A stretch of 64,000 nt of DNA from Rikenellaceae bacterium (GCA_015059785.1 SUZS01000008.1:1-64000), one strand, 5' to 3'. Positions 51,238-63,259 are shown, counted from the first letter of the stretch. Numbers and translations are program-made. The notes: generated by a model from the letters alone, not told the origin.

Positions 51238-52611
51238 TTACGCGTGTATTGCGCAGCCGAGTGCTTGCTCGGCGGCCTCGGCAATGCCCTCGTACATGGC
51301 AGGGTGTGCATGGATAGTGTGTGCGATTTGCTCGGCGGTGATACCCAGCTCTTTAGCCAGTGTTACCTCGCCCAACATCTCAACGATATTAGCGCCCACA
51401 ATGTGCGCACCAATTACGCGCTTCTCATTGTCAAAGATAATCTTTACAAAGCCGTCACGGTCGCCAGCAGCCATAGCCTTTCCAGAGGCAGCAAACTGAT
51501 ATCTACCAATGGTGTGCTCTATACCCTGCTCTACGGCCTGCTTCTCGGTAATACCCACAGAGGCAACCTCTGGCGAGGTGAAGATGCAGGATGGGATTGT
51601 TGAGTAATCAATAGCCTTTGGACTAAGTCCGCAGATACCCTCTACGCAACGAATAGCCTCTGTAGATGCGATATGTGCAAGGGCTGGTGTGGCAATGATA
51701 TCTCCAACGGCATATACTGTTGGAATATTAGTGCGGAAGTTGCTATCAACTACAATCTTGTCGCGCTCAACGGCAATACCAAGCTGCTCAAGTCCGATAT
51801 TCTCAATGTTGGACTTAATACCTACTGCCGAGAGAACAACATCGGCTGTAAGGGTCTCTGCGCCCTTCTTGCCCTCAATCTCAATCTGGCACTTGTCGTC
51901 CACAACCGTAACACTCTTGACAGTCGTTGAGGTCATAACGCCGATTCTTAGGCGGCGGAAGACGCGCTCCATTGTCTTTGCAACCTCCTCATCCTCAAGA
52001 GGCATAAGCTGTGGCATATACTCAATAACTGTTACCTTTACGCCGAGTGAAGCGTAGAAAAATGCAAACTCGCTGCCGATAGCTCCAGAGCCAACGACAA
52101 CCATTGTCTGTGGTAGCTTCTCAAGCGACAGAGCATCTTTTGAGTTGATGATATGTGTGTGGTCAACGGGCATAAACGCCATCTCGCGTGGGCGAGCACC
52201 AGTGGCAATGATAATGTTATCTGCCTGATATACAACGCCATCTACATCCACCTCTGTAGGAGATATAAGGCGACCAAAGCCGTTTATTGTCTCAACATTG
52301 TTGCGCTTAAGTAGCAGTTGCACACCCTTGTTCATATTCTGCGCCACGGTGCGTGAGCGGGCTACCATTCGGCTGAGGTTTGCCTGAGGCTCGCACTCCA
52401 TATCTACGCCATAGTTTGTCGCAGATTTACAGTATGAGTATACCTGAGCACTCTTAAGCAGTGCTTTGGTAGGTATACAACCCCAATTTAGGCAAGTACC
52501 TCCAGCCTCTGCCTTCTCTACAAGGGCAACACTCTTGCCTAACTGCGATGCGCGAACTGCTGCTACATAACCCGCAGGGCCACTGCCGATGATTATCAAG
52601 TCGTACTTCAT
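51238..52611 (-). CDS. lpdA: Dihydrolipoyl dehydrogenase
   Basis: The E3 flavoenzyme reoxidises lipoamide in 2-oxoacid dehydrogenase or glycine cleavage complexes. The 457-aa protein has the FAD site IIGSGPAGYVAA, the redox disulfide GGTCLNWGCIPTK, the NAD site VVGSGAIGSEFAFFYASLG and the C-terminal HTIHAHPAMYEG with the catalytic His. No E1 or E2 gene is adjacent. The C69 dipeptidase gene lies 20 bp upstream on the same strand. Confidence 0.95.
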   Translation of the reverse strand: MKYDLIIIGSGPAGYVAAVRASQLGKSVALVEKAEAGGTCLNWGCIPTKALLKSAQVYSYCKSATNYGVDMECEPQANLSRMVARSRTVAQNMNKGVQLLLKRNNVETINGFGRLISPTEVDVDGVVYQADNIIIATGARPREMAFMPVDHTHIINSKDALSLEKLPQTMVVVGSGAIGSEFAFFYASLGVKVTVIEYMPQLMPLEDEEVAKTMERVFRRLRIGVMTSTTVKSVTVVDDKCQIEIEGKKGAETLTADVVLSAVGIKSNIENIGLEQLGIAVERDKIVVDSNFRTNIPTVYAVGDIIATPALAHIASTEAIRCVEGICGLSPKAIDYSTIPSCIFTSPEVASVGITEKQAVEQGIEHTIGRYQFAASGKAMAAGDRDGFVKIIFDNEKRVIGAHIVGANIVEMLGEVTLAKELGITAEQIAHTIHAHPAMYEGIAEAAEQALGCAIHA

Positions 52612-52631
52612 ATAATAGCCGTATTTAGTTA

Positions 52632-54263
52632 TTACTTAACAACTTCAAGAATTTTGCCATTGTCAGCAGCAACAGCTCTCTTCCACTTCTCGTTATATCC
52701 TGGCTGCTCAATCTTACCAGGGATATCCTTGCCATTGCCGTTGTCAATAAAGCCATTTGCATCCTCGCCCTTGACATTACCGTCAATGTACTTTACCATA
52801 AGGTACTTATCAAGTTTTACCCATGTGTCAAAGAGTAGCTGCGCACCCTCAAGTGTAAACTCTGTCGCAATCTGCGCCCTCTTCTTTGCCTTTGGAGTAT
52901 TGCCAATGGCAATGTCAATCTGCTTTACCTTCTCAAGCATTGCGTTCTCCCAAGCGTCTACTCTTTCGCGCACGGTCTTACCGATAAGGTCATAACGCAG
53001 ATATGCAAACTGTGCTACGCGGTTGGTAATCCAGAAGAGCGATGTGTCAGAGTACTTGAGCATAGAGCCGTTCTGCTCGCTTAGGCACCAAGGCACCTCA
53101 GTTGTATTAACATATATAGGTGTGAGGGCTGATGTTGCTGCATCGTCTACACCAAACCAGAGGATGCCCACCTTATCCTTGCGAGCCTGACCGCAGAGCC
53201 AGAAGCCTGTCTGCTGCGTAGCTGTTGCACGCTCGTTGCAGTACTCGACGCCATCTACGCTAAAGTACATCGGACGCCAACGATATGGCAGGCCGTGACC
53301 TCCTGCGCCAAGGTCCTTTGTCATATCTATAGGAGTACCCTCATAGTGGTCGCGCATAGCGTCAAAGAGCTTTTTAGGACTAATCTTCTCGGTTGGCTTA
53401 ACCCACAGAGGCATCTTGTTCTCTGGATTTACACCCATAGCAAAGTCTACATAGGCATCCATACCCTCGGTAACTGAGCGGAAGAAGCTCCATACACGAG
53501 CCTCGCAACCACGAAGAGCACCGAAGTCTGCTGGAGCATATGTGTCGCAGAAGCTGAAGTCCTTATCATCGCCCTCAAAAAGACCCTCTTTGCGAGCAAA
53601 GGAGATAACATCCTCAGAGTAGAGACAAGTTGGGTCATTCTTTGGAATGTTAGTAATTCGCGCCTGATTTGCGTGTGCAGATACATATCCGTCAGGAATC
53701 TGACGAGCCACCCAGACAATACCCTTGCGAGATGGGTCGTTTGTAGAGTCGCCCTTGCCGATAAGCTCCATAATCCACGCTTCGTCAGCGTCTGCAATAG
53801 AGAAACTCTCGCCCGATGAGGCGTAGCCGTATCTATTCGCAAGCTCTACGATAGTGGCAATAGCCTCGCGAGCACTCTTTGCGCGCTGCAGGGTGATGTA
53901 AATCAGTGAGCCGTAGTCAATCTTTCCATTAGGGTCTACCAGCTGTGGAAGACCACCCCAAGTAGTCTCGGTGATAATCAGCGAATGCTCGTTCATATTG
54001 CCTACAGTGGCATAAGTAACGGGTGCTTGAGCAATATCACAAAGATATTTGCCTGTGTCCCACTCATATACGGGCATTGTTGCTGCTGGTTTCTTTGCAG
54101 GGTTGTACTTGTATAGTGCGCCATAGAGCTGATGAGAGTCAGCTGCATAGGTTACCATTACCGAGCCGTCTGTTGAGGCTCCCTTTGTTACAATAAAGTT
54201 TGTGCAGGCGTAGGCAGAGACTGCTCCTACGGCAAGCGCGAGTGTTAGAATTAGTCTTTTCAT
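52632..54263 (-). CDS. Secreted C69-family dipeptidase
   Basis: A 543-aa exported peptidase. The signal peptide ends AYA, immediately before CTNFIVTKG, so cleavage exposes Cys20 as the N-terminal nucleophile of the PepD/C69 family. ADSHQLYG and ETTWGG follow, as in the family. It probably cleaves dipeptides in the periplasm. It lies 5 bp downstream of the phosphatase gene, in a likely operon. Confidence 0.9.
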   Translation of the reverse strand: MKRLILTLALAVGAVSAYACTNFIVTKGASTDGSVMVTYAADSHQLYGALYKYNPAKKPAATMPVYEWDTGKYLCDIAQAPVTYATVGNMNEHSLIITETTWGGLPQLVDPNGKIDYGSLIYITLQRAKSAREAIATIVELANRYGYASSGESFSIADADEAWIMELIGKGDSTNDPSRKGIVWVARQIPDGYVSAHANQARITNIPKNDPTCLYSEDVISFARKEGLFEGDDKDFSFCDTYAPADFGALRGCEARVWSFFRSVTEGMDAYVDFAMGVNPENKMPLWVKPTEKISPKKLFDAMRDHYEGTPIDMTKDLGAGGHGLPYRWRPMYFSVDGVEYCNERATATQQTGFWLCGQARKDKVGILWFGVDDAATSALTPIYVNTTEVPWCLSEQNGSMLKYSDTSLFWITNRVAQFAYLRYDLIGKTVRERVDAWENAMLEKVKQIDIAIGNTPKAKKRAQIATEFTLEGAQLLFDTWVKLDKYLMVKYIDGNVKGEDANGFIDNGNGKDIPGKIEQPGYNEKWKRAVAADNGKILEVVK

Positions 54264-54268
54264 TGTTA

Positions 54269-55456
54269 TTATTTTATTGATATTTCGTTAGTAATCTCTT
54301 CTCCTTCGGTATTCGTTATCTTGTAGGCAATCTTGTTGCTACTTATCTCAACATCCATTCGTGTGCGGTTTGGGTTGCAGACGATAGGGAAGTTACAGCC
54401 GTATGTTGTATCGCCAGCCTCGCTGAAGCGGTACTTGTGGATGTGTCCTGAGAGCATTAGGTCTATATCGGCTCTGTTGAGGATTGGTACAAAGAGTCGT
54501 GCAATCTCCGCCTCGCCGTGCCAACCGCTACTCTTTGGCGGAATGTGAATTACGACGATTCTGGTCTGCGCATTCTTACACTCGGGGCTCTCAACAACAC
54601 TCTGAAGCCACTTTGCCTCCTGCTCGCGGTAGTTGTCGTAACGGACAAGGTCATAATACTCTATGTCGCTATCGGGCTTATCCTCGCCACCATCAAGAAC
54701 GATGAAGAAGGTGCTGCCAACGCTAAAAGTATAGTATGGCAGACCTGTTGAGGTTGGGAAGTAGTCACTGAACGCTGTTGCGTGTGCGCCGCGGGTCTCG
54801 TGGTTTCCGCGCGCATAGAATAGAGGTACTTGTGTTGCAAATTGAGCCACAGATGGGTTAAGAACGCCTAAAACAAGTCGCGGCTCGGTCTCAAACTTGC
54901 TTACCATATCGCCATTGTAGAGGACAAAGTCGTAGTTTTTTGGCGTGATAACCTCCTTTGAAAATAGCTGCTCAAGCAGCTCTGGCTTGTCGTGGAAGTC
55001 GTTACCTACAGCAAATCGGACGGTTTGAGCCTTGTCGCAAAGGGTTCGCATACGGTATGGCTGACGACGGTAGACATCGCTACCCTTGCCCTCGCTGTAG
55101 TACGGACGGCCACTCTTGGGGTTGAAGACAACGGCCTTGTTAAGCACTCTGTAGCGGTAAGTAGTTCCTGCATTGAGACCTGTAACCTTAACGGTGTGCC
55201 AACGACCAACAGCTCTGCGGCCGTGAATGGTGTGGAAAAACTGCTCTCGGGCGGTATTGTAGAAGTGTGTTCCGTCATCTGGTGCAACCTCTACCCAGCT
55301 TACTGCGTCGCAGTCGGTCTGCCAAACAACTGTAAACTCGTTCTGTCCACACGCCTGAATATAAGGCCCAACAACAATCTTTGGTGCTTTAACACCCTCT
55401 GCTGCTGCAAACGATGCAATGCAGAGCGCAAATATTGATATTAAAAATCGTCTCAT
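54269..55456 (-). CDS. Exported purple-acid-phosphatase-like metallophosphoesterase
   Basis: A 395-aa protein, using the ATG at 55456 (MRRFLISIFALCIASFAAA as signal peptide). An N-terminal FN3-like domain (EFTVVWQTDCDAVSWVEV, TYRYRV) precedes a metallophosphoesterase with VGNDFHD, LYNGDMVS, YARGNHETRG, VIHIPP and LSGHIHKYRF. It probably removes phosphate from extracellular esters. TATCTTTG ends 5 bases before the ATG, so leaderless expression is likely. It is divergent from yggS. Confidence 0.87.
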   Translation of the reverse strand: MRRFLISIFALCIASFAAAEGVKAPKIVVGPYIQACGQNEFTVVWQTDCDAVSWVEVAPDDGTHFYNTAREQFFHTIHGRRAVGRWHTVKVTGLNAGTTYRYRVLNKAVVFNPKSGRPYYSEGKGSDVYRRQPYRMRTLCDKAQTVRFAVGNDFHDKPELLEQLFSKEVITPKNYDFVLYNGDMVSKFETEPRLVLGVLNPSVAQFATQVPLFYARGNHETRGAHATAFSDYFPTSTGLPYYTFSVGSTFFIVLDGGEDKPDSDIEYYDLVRYDNYREQEAKWLQSVVESPECKNAQTRIVVIHIPPKSSGWHGEAEIARLFVPILNRADIDLMLSGHIHKYRFSEAGDTTYGCNFPIVCNPNRTRMDVEISSNKIAYKITNTEGEEITNEISIK

Positions 55457-55461
55457 AGCTA

Positions 55462-55519
55462 CAAAGATAAGAAATTTATCTGAAAATCTTGCATTGGCGC
55501 ACACTTTGAGCTATCTTTG
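55462..55519. promoter_or_regulatory. Divergent promoters for phosphatase and yggS
   Basis: TATCTTTG on the minus strand at 55469-55462 (5 bases before the phosphatase ATG) and TATCTTTG on the plus strand at 55512-55519 (21 bases before the yggS ATG). Confidence 0.7.
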
Positions 55520-55540
55520 TGTTGCAAAAAATTGGAAATT

Positions 55541-56197
55541 ATGTCTGTTACTTCAAATTTGCAAGATATACGCGCAACGCTGCCTGAGGGTGTTACCCTT
55601 GTGGCTGTCTCAAAGTTCCATCCTGTTGAGGCTATTGCAGAGGCCTATGAGGCGGGACAGAGAATTTTTGGCGAGAGCCGTGTGCAGGAGCTTGTGGCTA
55701 AACATCAGAGTCTACCTGCAGATATTGAGTGGCATATGATTGGCCATCTGCAGACCAATAAGGTTAGGGCTATAGCGCCTTTTATCTCGCTTATCCACTC
55801 GGTGGATAGCTCAAGACTGCTGGAGTGTATCAATCGTGAGGCGGAACGCTGTGGTAGAGTAATCGACTGCCTATTAGAGGTGCATGTGGCAAGTGAGCAG
55901 ACCAAGAGTGGTTGGGCGGTAGACGAATTGCGGGAGTATGTAGCTTCGGGTGCGATTGGCGAGTTGAAGAGCATCCGCATTCGCGGAGTTATGGGTATGG
56001 CGACTTTTACAGAGGATGTGGCTGTTGTAAGGTCCGACTTTGAACGCCTTGCAGCTATCAAGCGCGAAATAGAGCCGATGTTTGACAGTAGCTTTGATAT
56101 TCTCTCTATGGGTATGTCGGACGACTACCCTATTGCTATTCAGTGTGGCTCTACGATGGTTCGTGTAGGGTCAAGAATCTTCGGCCATAGAACCTAA
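55541..56197 (+). CDS. yggS: YggS-family PLP homeostasis protein
   Basis: A PLP-binding single-domain protein that keeps free pyridoxal phosphate in balance. The 218-aa protein, using the ATG at 55541 (MSVTSNLQDI), has LVAVSKFHP with the PLP lysine, GESRVQEL, WHMIGHLQTNK and the end motif SMGMSDDYPIAIQCGSTMVRVGS. The last codon and stop overlap the start of a MITE-like element. Confidence 0.93.
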   Translation: MSVTSNLQDIRATLPEGVTLVAVSKFHPVEAIAEAYEAGQRIFGESRVQELVAKHQSLPADIEWHMIGHLQTNKVRAIAPFISLIHSVDSSRLLECINREAERCGRVIDCLLEVHVASEQTKSGWAVDELREYVASGAIGELKSIRIRGVMGMATFTEDVAVVRSDFERLAAIKREIEPMFDSSFDILSMGMSDDYPIAIQCGSTMVRVGSRIFGHRT

Positions 56198-56402
56198 AGA
56201 AGCTGTCTAACAAGGCTACTTTGTCGTTAACCCCTCTGCGAGGGCTTTTCCTCCTTGCAGCTCGGTAAAGTGAGTAAACTCACTCTACTCTCGCTCTGCG
56301 GCGTCGGTTACTCTCGCCCTCAAAATCCTCACATACGCTTTAGTATGCTGCGGTTTCTCGGGCGTCGCAGGCCTAAAATTAGCACTTGTTATACAACTTC
56401 TT
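56197..56402. mobile_element. MITE-like element with inverted ends and internal hairpins
   Basis: AAGAAGCTGTCTAACAAG at the left and CTTGTTATACAACTTCTT at the right are inverted with three mismatches, over 206 bp. Inside, CATACGCTTTAGTATG is a small hairpin whose loop resembles that of element X. No coding frame is present. The left end coincides with the yggS stop codon. Confidence 0.6.
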
Positions 56403-56410
56403 GCAAAAAG

Positions 56411-56440
56411 AGCGTGCCAATCATCTCTTGGACACGCTCA
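56411..56440. terminator. Terminator between the element and the nuclease gene
   Basis: GAGCGTG and CACGCTC pair, with CAA/TTG inside (56411-56440). AAAAAG on one side and CTCTATTTT on the other suggest bidirectional use. Confidence 0.65.
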
Positions 56441-56448
56441 TCTCTATT

Positions 56449-57189
56449 TTACCATTCGGAGGCGGTGTATGTACTTTTCGGCGCGTTTGGCACATTGACA
56501 AAGAATGTAAAACCAACAATCTTCTCTAATGCCTCTACGCTCATCAGCTGAGGTTTTGCCGTTGCGCTATTAGCAACGAGGTAGGCTGCGCATTTTAGCT
56601 CACTTGCCGAGCAGTCAGTGACCTTTTTGCCACTATTGCCACTCTTTGTGCGGAGCATTACCTTGAAGTAGTGCGTTGGTACGGGACAAGACTTGCCGTC
56701 ATTGTTTGCCACCTTTGTGTTGTAGTTGTCAAAGTGACATCCCGAAACCATATAGAGTGTGTCGCTACACATCCACGCCCCGCGCTCCTTCTCCTCAAGA
56801 GCCAACCACTCGCCACTGTTTAGTGTCGCATTCTGCGGCGTCATATTGGTGTAGTAGTTGCTCTGCTCTCTGGCAAGTGCCGTTACCTTGCGCTGCGCCT
56901 TGGCTAACTGATGCCCACGATTGTAAGTGCTGTTCTTGTAAGTGCTTCCAATCTGCTGCGAAGTGCTAAAGTTAGGGTCAGTAATAAACTCCTCACTGTT
57001 GTTGCTTCCACTTCTGTAGTAGCTGTGCATCGGATAGGCTACCCAACGGGCTACATAGTTCTTTGTGTCGTAACAGATAGAGTAGTTTCTGCGGTAGTAA
57101 CCGTTACTCTGCTTCGGTGCATCGGTTATCAGCCTTACACACTTGCTGTAACTCTCTGTGTAACCGCTACCCTCGGACGCCGCGGGCAA
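56449..57189 (-). CDS. DNA/RNA non-specific endonuclease, probably the split 3' part of the upstream gene
   Basis: About 246 aa with the beta-beta-alpha metal nuclease motif NRGHQLAKAQR (catalytic His) and NMTPQNATLNSGEWLALEE. The frame is open back to 57249 and is in phase with the fimbrillin-like gene; only the TGA at 57252-57250 separates them. There is no ATG near the start; the first possible start is TTG at 57189. It lacks its own signal peptide. It is probably a nonsense-split domain, a readthrough product or a reinitiated ORF. Confidence 0.75.
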   Translation of the reverse strand: MPAASEGSGYTESYSKCVRLITDAPKQSNGYYRRNYSICYDTKNYVARWVAYPMHSYYRSGSNNSEEFITDPNFSTSQQIGSTYKNSTYNRGHQLAKAQRKVTALAREQSNYYTNMTPQNATLNSGEWLALEEKERGAWMCSDTLYMVSGCHFDNYNTKVANNDGKSCPVPTHYFKVMLRTKSGNSGKKVTDCSASELKCAAYLVANSATAKPQLMSVEALEKIVGFTFFVNVPNAPKSTYTASEW

Positions 57190-57249
57190 CTCTGCCCACG
57201 ACTGTCCGAAAGCCGCTGTTTTAGTTACGCTCTCCCCCGAGCCGGAATT

Positions 57250-59925
<2,676 letters not shown>

Positions 59926-59947
59926 AATCTTTTCGTTTTAGGTTTGA

Positions 59948-60100
59948 TTAGAAATTCAAGTCCTCGCCATCATTCTCCCAGTCCTTAATGCCGCCAGTGC
60001 CGTCAAGGCTCTGCGCAAAACCGCTCTCTACAGGCGCTGTGTAGAGATCAAGAGCGGGCGTTTGGTAGCCCTTCTTTGAAATAAATGTTCTTTTTTGCAT
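59948..60100 (-). CDS. 50-aa conserved-type peptide gene upstream of the fimbrillin-like gene
   Basis: The frame MQKRTFISKKGYQTPALDLY ends with FAQSLDGTGGIKDW and ENDGEDLNF. Small proteins with a GFAQS turn and an acidic DWE..DGEDL end commonly precede surface lipoprotein genes in Bacteroidota. No signal peptide is seen. It ends 22 bp before the lipoprotein ATG and follows the promoter TATCTTTG (60159-60152). The function is unknown. Confidence 0.65.
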   Translation of the reverse strand: MQKRTFISKKGYQTPALDLYTAPVESGFAQSLDGTGGIKDWENDGEDLNF

Positions 60101-60151
60101 AAAAATTTGTATTAGTTTATAGTTGTTTATGTTTTGTCATCTACAATCGTG

Positions 60152-60159
60152 CAAAGATA
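60152..60159 (-). promoter_or_regulatory. Promoter of the 50-aa peptide/surface lipoprotein unit
   Basis: TATCTTTG on the minus strand, 51 bases before the peptide ATG. Confidence 0.65.
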
Positions 60160-60281
60160 GTGAAAATATATATTTTTTTACACTTTTTTATCCCAAAATT
60201 GAACTATTATCAAGAATTATTCCTATCTTTATGAGGAAATAGCGGATTTATTATTTTTCAATCATAAAACTACAACGCAAA

Positions 60282-61619
60282 ATGAAAAAATTATTTATTT
60301 TTCTCTTGACTCTTGGACTTCCGTTGGTGGTCTTTGCTGAGGGCGAGGCAAATCGCGCAGAGTGGCGATTTACAAAAAGCAAGAATTTTAAGCCCTCAAA
60401 GGCTTATCAAGAAACGGGTATTTTCCCAAACATTGAGGGTATAAAAGGCTCGGGGATTAGCTTCTATCACGACGGCAAGATGGTTAAGGCCTCGCTAAAC
60501 GAAAAGGGCTACCCTACTGCAAAGTCTACGCAGGGAGACTACTGGCTTATTGAAGTGCCAGTAGAGAAACTTGACAAAGGTACTGTAGTGGATCTTTTCC
60601 TGCCATACACAGGCACTGCGGGCAGCAGAAACAGCTTTGTGCTTGAGTATCGCGATGGCAAAAAGTGGGTTGAGGCTACAACAACCCTCTCAACAACCTC
60701 GCACAAGCACCCTATTCGCCTCTGGAAGTCTGTGCGCCTCACTCGCCCAATCAAAAAGGCGGGAACTATCGCCCTGCGTCTGCGTCAGACCGACAAGAAC
60801 GAGGTTGATTTCTCTATAGCTGGTCTCTCGCCTCGCGGACAGCGTCCACAGGTGATTATCTACGACAACCGTGTGCCGCAAGATACACTCCGTATGCTCT
60901 TTATCGGCAACAGCTACACTTACTACCACACCTACCCCGCTATATTCAAGGAGATTGCTTGGCACGAGGGTCACTATGCCGACTGCAACATCTTTATTTC
61001 GGGCGGTTACACAATGAAGGCGCACCTTGCAAATCCACACAGCATGGAGCAGGTAGACAAGGGTGGCTATGACTATGTTATGCTTCAGGATCAGAGCATA
61101 CTTCCGACCCTCAATGGAACGGCAGACGATGCCGGCTCAGCAGAGTATATGACAAAGATGGTTAATCGCGTAAGAGAGAGCAGTCCAGAGGCTAAAGTAT
61201 TACTTGAGATAACTTGGGGTAGAAAGTTCGGCAGCAACAACTTTGGTAAGTACGAACAGTACATTGAGAAGTACCCTCATTTCTACTCATCTTACGACGC
61301 TATGCAGCAGCGACTTATAGATGTTATGACAGCCGAGGCGGAGCAGAACAGCGCACTGTTAAATCCCGTTGGTCTTGCGTGGCAGTTTGTGATGCACGAG
61401 CGTCCAGACATCAACCTCTACCACACCGACAACCACCACCAGTCCTATGCAGGCTCTTACCTCGCTGCAGCGGTGGCCTACCTTACTATTTACCAGCAGC
61501 CATTTGGAAATGCTCCTGCAAACGGCAAGCTCAGCCCAGAGATTGCATCTTACCTTCGCTCTGTTGCCGAGCGCGTGGTGTTAAAGGGGGAAAAGTGGTC
61601 GGAAAATAAAAATCGCTAA
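60282..61619 (+). CDS. Exported SGNH/GDSL-type hydrolase with N-terminal beta domain
   Basis: A 445-aa secreted protein (signal ends VVFAEG). Residues 22-185 are a beta-rich domain. Residues 200-430 are SGNH-like: FIGNSYTYYH (Ser211, block I), SGGYTMKAHL (block II Gly), VMLQDQS (block III region) and TDNHHQSYAGSYLAA (Asp and His, block V). This matches DUF4886-type SGNH enzymes, probably esterases acting on surface glycans. The substrate is unknown. A TATCTTTA box lies near 60226. Confidence 0.83.
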   Translation: MKKLFIFLLTLGLPLVVFAEGEANRAEWRFTKSKNFKPSKAYQETGIFPNIEGIKGSGISFYHDGKMVKASLNEKGYPTAKSTQGDYWLIEVPVEKLDKGTVVDLFLPYTGTAGSRNSFVLEYRDGKKWVEATTTLSTTSHKHPIRLWKSVRLTRPIKKAGTIALRLRQTDKNEVDFSIAGLSPRGQRPQVIIYDNRVPQDTLRMLFIGNSYTYYHTYPAIFKEIAWHEGHYADCNIFISGGYTMKAHLANPHSMEQVDKGGYDYVMLQDQSILPTLNGTADDAGSAEYMTKMVNRVRESSPEAKVLLEITWGRKFGSNNFGKYEQYIEKYPHFYSSYDAMQQRLIDVMTAEAEQNSALLNPVGLAWQFVMHERPDINLYHTDNHHQSYAGSYLAAAVAYLTIYQQPFGNAPANGKLSPEIASYLRSVAERVVLKGEKWSENKNR

Positions 61620-61646
61620 ATCGGTACACCATATCTAAAAAATAAC

Positions 61647-61654
61647 TATCTTTG
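61647..61654 (+). promoter_or_regulatory. G1P dehydrogenase promoter -7 box TATCTTTG
   Basis: TATCTTTG at 61647-61654, 43 bases before the ATG at 61698. Confidence 0.65.
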
Positions 61655-61697
61655 TAGGGATTAAGAAAATTTTTCACTTTAATATAAAAACAAGACT

Positions 61698-63038
61698 ATG
61701 ACAATTAAGCAAAGAATGGATCTGGCGCTTGAGAAGGCTGGTCAGACCAAGGGTGCAGAGATTTCACAGGGTGCGTTAAAGAGTACTCCAGTGTTGTTCA
61801 AGAAGTTCTTCCCAGGCAAAAAGGCCGTGGTTATTACCGACCACTTCGTATGGACTGCTGCCGGTGAGGATGTTTACAACATTATGAACGCCGAGGGTGT
61901 AGAGTGCGAGAAGTTCGTTATTCCTGACAAGAGCTTCCATGCAGAGTGGAAGTATGTTGAGATGATTGAGGAGGTTATGAAGCAGTACGACGCTATCGCT
62001 ATTGCTGTAGGCTCTGGCGTTATCAACGATGTATGTAAGCTCGCTTCTCACCGTCTGGGTCAGCGCTACATCTGCATCGCCTCTGCAGCATCTGCTGATG
62101 GTTACTCAGCTTCAGGCTCAGCGATTGTTAAGGATGGTGCAAAGCAGACATTTACCTGCCCTGCTCCGCTGGTAATCATCGGTGACTCTAATGTCCTCTG
62201 TAACGCTCCTGCACGCCTTACTACTGCCGGTTATGCAGACCTTGCTGCTAAGGTTCCTGCTGGTGGTGAGTGGATGATTGCAGACCTTTTCGGCACTGAG
62301 CCTATCCGTGACGATGCTTGGCATGTTATTCACGATATGCTCCCAGAGGTTCTTGCTGACGCTCAGGGTATTGCAGACCGCACTCCACGCGCTGTTGAGA
62401 ATGTGTTTGCAGGTCTTACCCTCTCTGGCGTTGCTATGCAGATTGCAAACGACACTCGTCCGCTCTCTTGCGCTGAGCACCTCTTTAGCCACTACCTTGA
62501 TATGACACACCACACATTTGAGGACCGTATGGTACTCCACGGCTTCCAGGTTTCTGTTGGTACAGTAACTATGTGTGCATTCTTTGATGAGCTGCTTAAG
62601 CTTGACCTTTCAAAGCTTGATGTAGACGCTTGCGTTGCCGCTTGGCCTACAAAGGAGGCAGAGGTTGCACGCGCAACAGAGCTCTTTAAGGACTTCCCAG
62701 TGCCAGAGCTCGGTCCAACTGAGATTGGCAAGAAGTGGCAGAGCCCAGAGGAGGTTCGCGAGCAGCTTAACCGCGTTAAGGCTACTTGGCCAGAGTTTAG
62801 CCAGAAGCTCCGCAATCAGGTATACTCATTTGAGAAGATGCGTGACCTCTTCGTAACCGCAGGCGCACCTGTTGCTCCAGAGCAGATTGGTGTATCTCGC
62901 GCACAGTGGAAGAATATGACCAACTTCGTACAGCTTATGCGCTGGAGAGTTAACCTCTTCGACCTTGCAAAGCGTACTCAGACATTCGATACCCTCGTAG
63001 GTAAGGTGTTTGGAGCTGGTGGCGCACTTGAGATCTAA
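61698..63038 (+). CDS. sn-glycerol-1-phosphate dehydrogenase (EgsA/AraM-like)
   Basis: A 446-aa iron-alcohol-dehydrogenase-fold protein. It has the NAD site AIAVGSGVINDVCKLAS, SAASADGYSASGSAIV, and the metal ligands in TAGYADLAAK, CAEHLFSHYL and VLHGFQVSVGT. The family reduces DHAP to sn-glycerol 1-phosphate, the archaeal-type lipid backbone, in archaea and some bacteria. The role here is not known. No partner prenyltransferase is adjacent. The stop codon is the first base triplet of element X2. Confidence 0.85.
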   Translation: MTIKQRMDLALEKAGQTKGAEISQGALKSTPVLFKKFFPGKKAVVITDHFVWTAAGEDVYNIMNAEGVECEKFVIPDKSFHAEWKYVEMIEEVMKQYDAIAIAVGSGVINDVCKLASHRLGQRYICIASAASADGYSASGSAIVKDGAKQTFTCPAPLVIIGDSNVLCNAPARLTTAGYADLAAKVPAGGEWMIADLFGTEPIRDDAWHVIHDMLPEVLADAQGIADRTPRAVENVFAGLTLSGVAMQIANDTRPLSCAEHLFSHYLDMTHHTFEDRMVLHGFQVSVGTVTMCAFFDELLKLDLSKLDVDACVAAWPTKEAEVARATELFKDFPVPELGPTEIGKKWQSPEEVREQLNRVKATWPEFSQKLRNQVYSFEKMRDLFVTAGAPVAPEQIGVSRAQWKNMTNFVQLMRWRVNLFDLAKRTQTFDTLVGKVFGAGGALEI

Positions 63039-63160
63039 TCGTGATAGCGCGGCATCTACTACCGCTAATAAAAAAGTCCCAGCAATGGCTGTACTTAGTA
63101 CTATCCATTGCTGGGATTTTTCATCGAGTGTTGTATCCGCCACACTCTGACGATTAGATT
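63036..63160 (+). repeat. Palindromic 3' element X, copy 2 (after the G1P dehydrogenase)
   Basis: CTAATCGT and ACGATTAG ends pair. Inner stem AATCCCAGCAATGG-type (AGTCCCAGCAATGG with CCATTGCTGGGATT) is capped by GTACTTAGTAC. It shares most single-stranded blocks with copy 1 at 43876-44002 while the stems differ with pairing kept. Confidence 0.75.
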
Positions 63161-63189
63161 GAGGGGTGGTATACCTATATATAATAATA

Positions 63190-63215
63190 AAATCGCTCCA
63201 CTCGGGGCGATTTTT
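63190..63215 (+). terminator. Intrinsic terminator downstream of element X2
   Basis: AAATCGCTCC pairs with GGGGCGATTTTT (63204-63215), and T-rich sequence follows on the plus strand. Confidence 0.8.
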
Positions 63216-63226
63216 GTTTTATTATT

Positions 63227-63256
63227 TTTGTAAATCAACTAAATTTACTAAATTTG
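63227..63256 (+). promoter_or_regulatory. Promoter of RNA copy 3
   Basis: TTTG at 63227-63230, 18 bases, then TAAATTTG at 63249-63256. Confidence 0.7.
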
Positions 63257-63259
63257 TAT

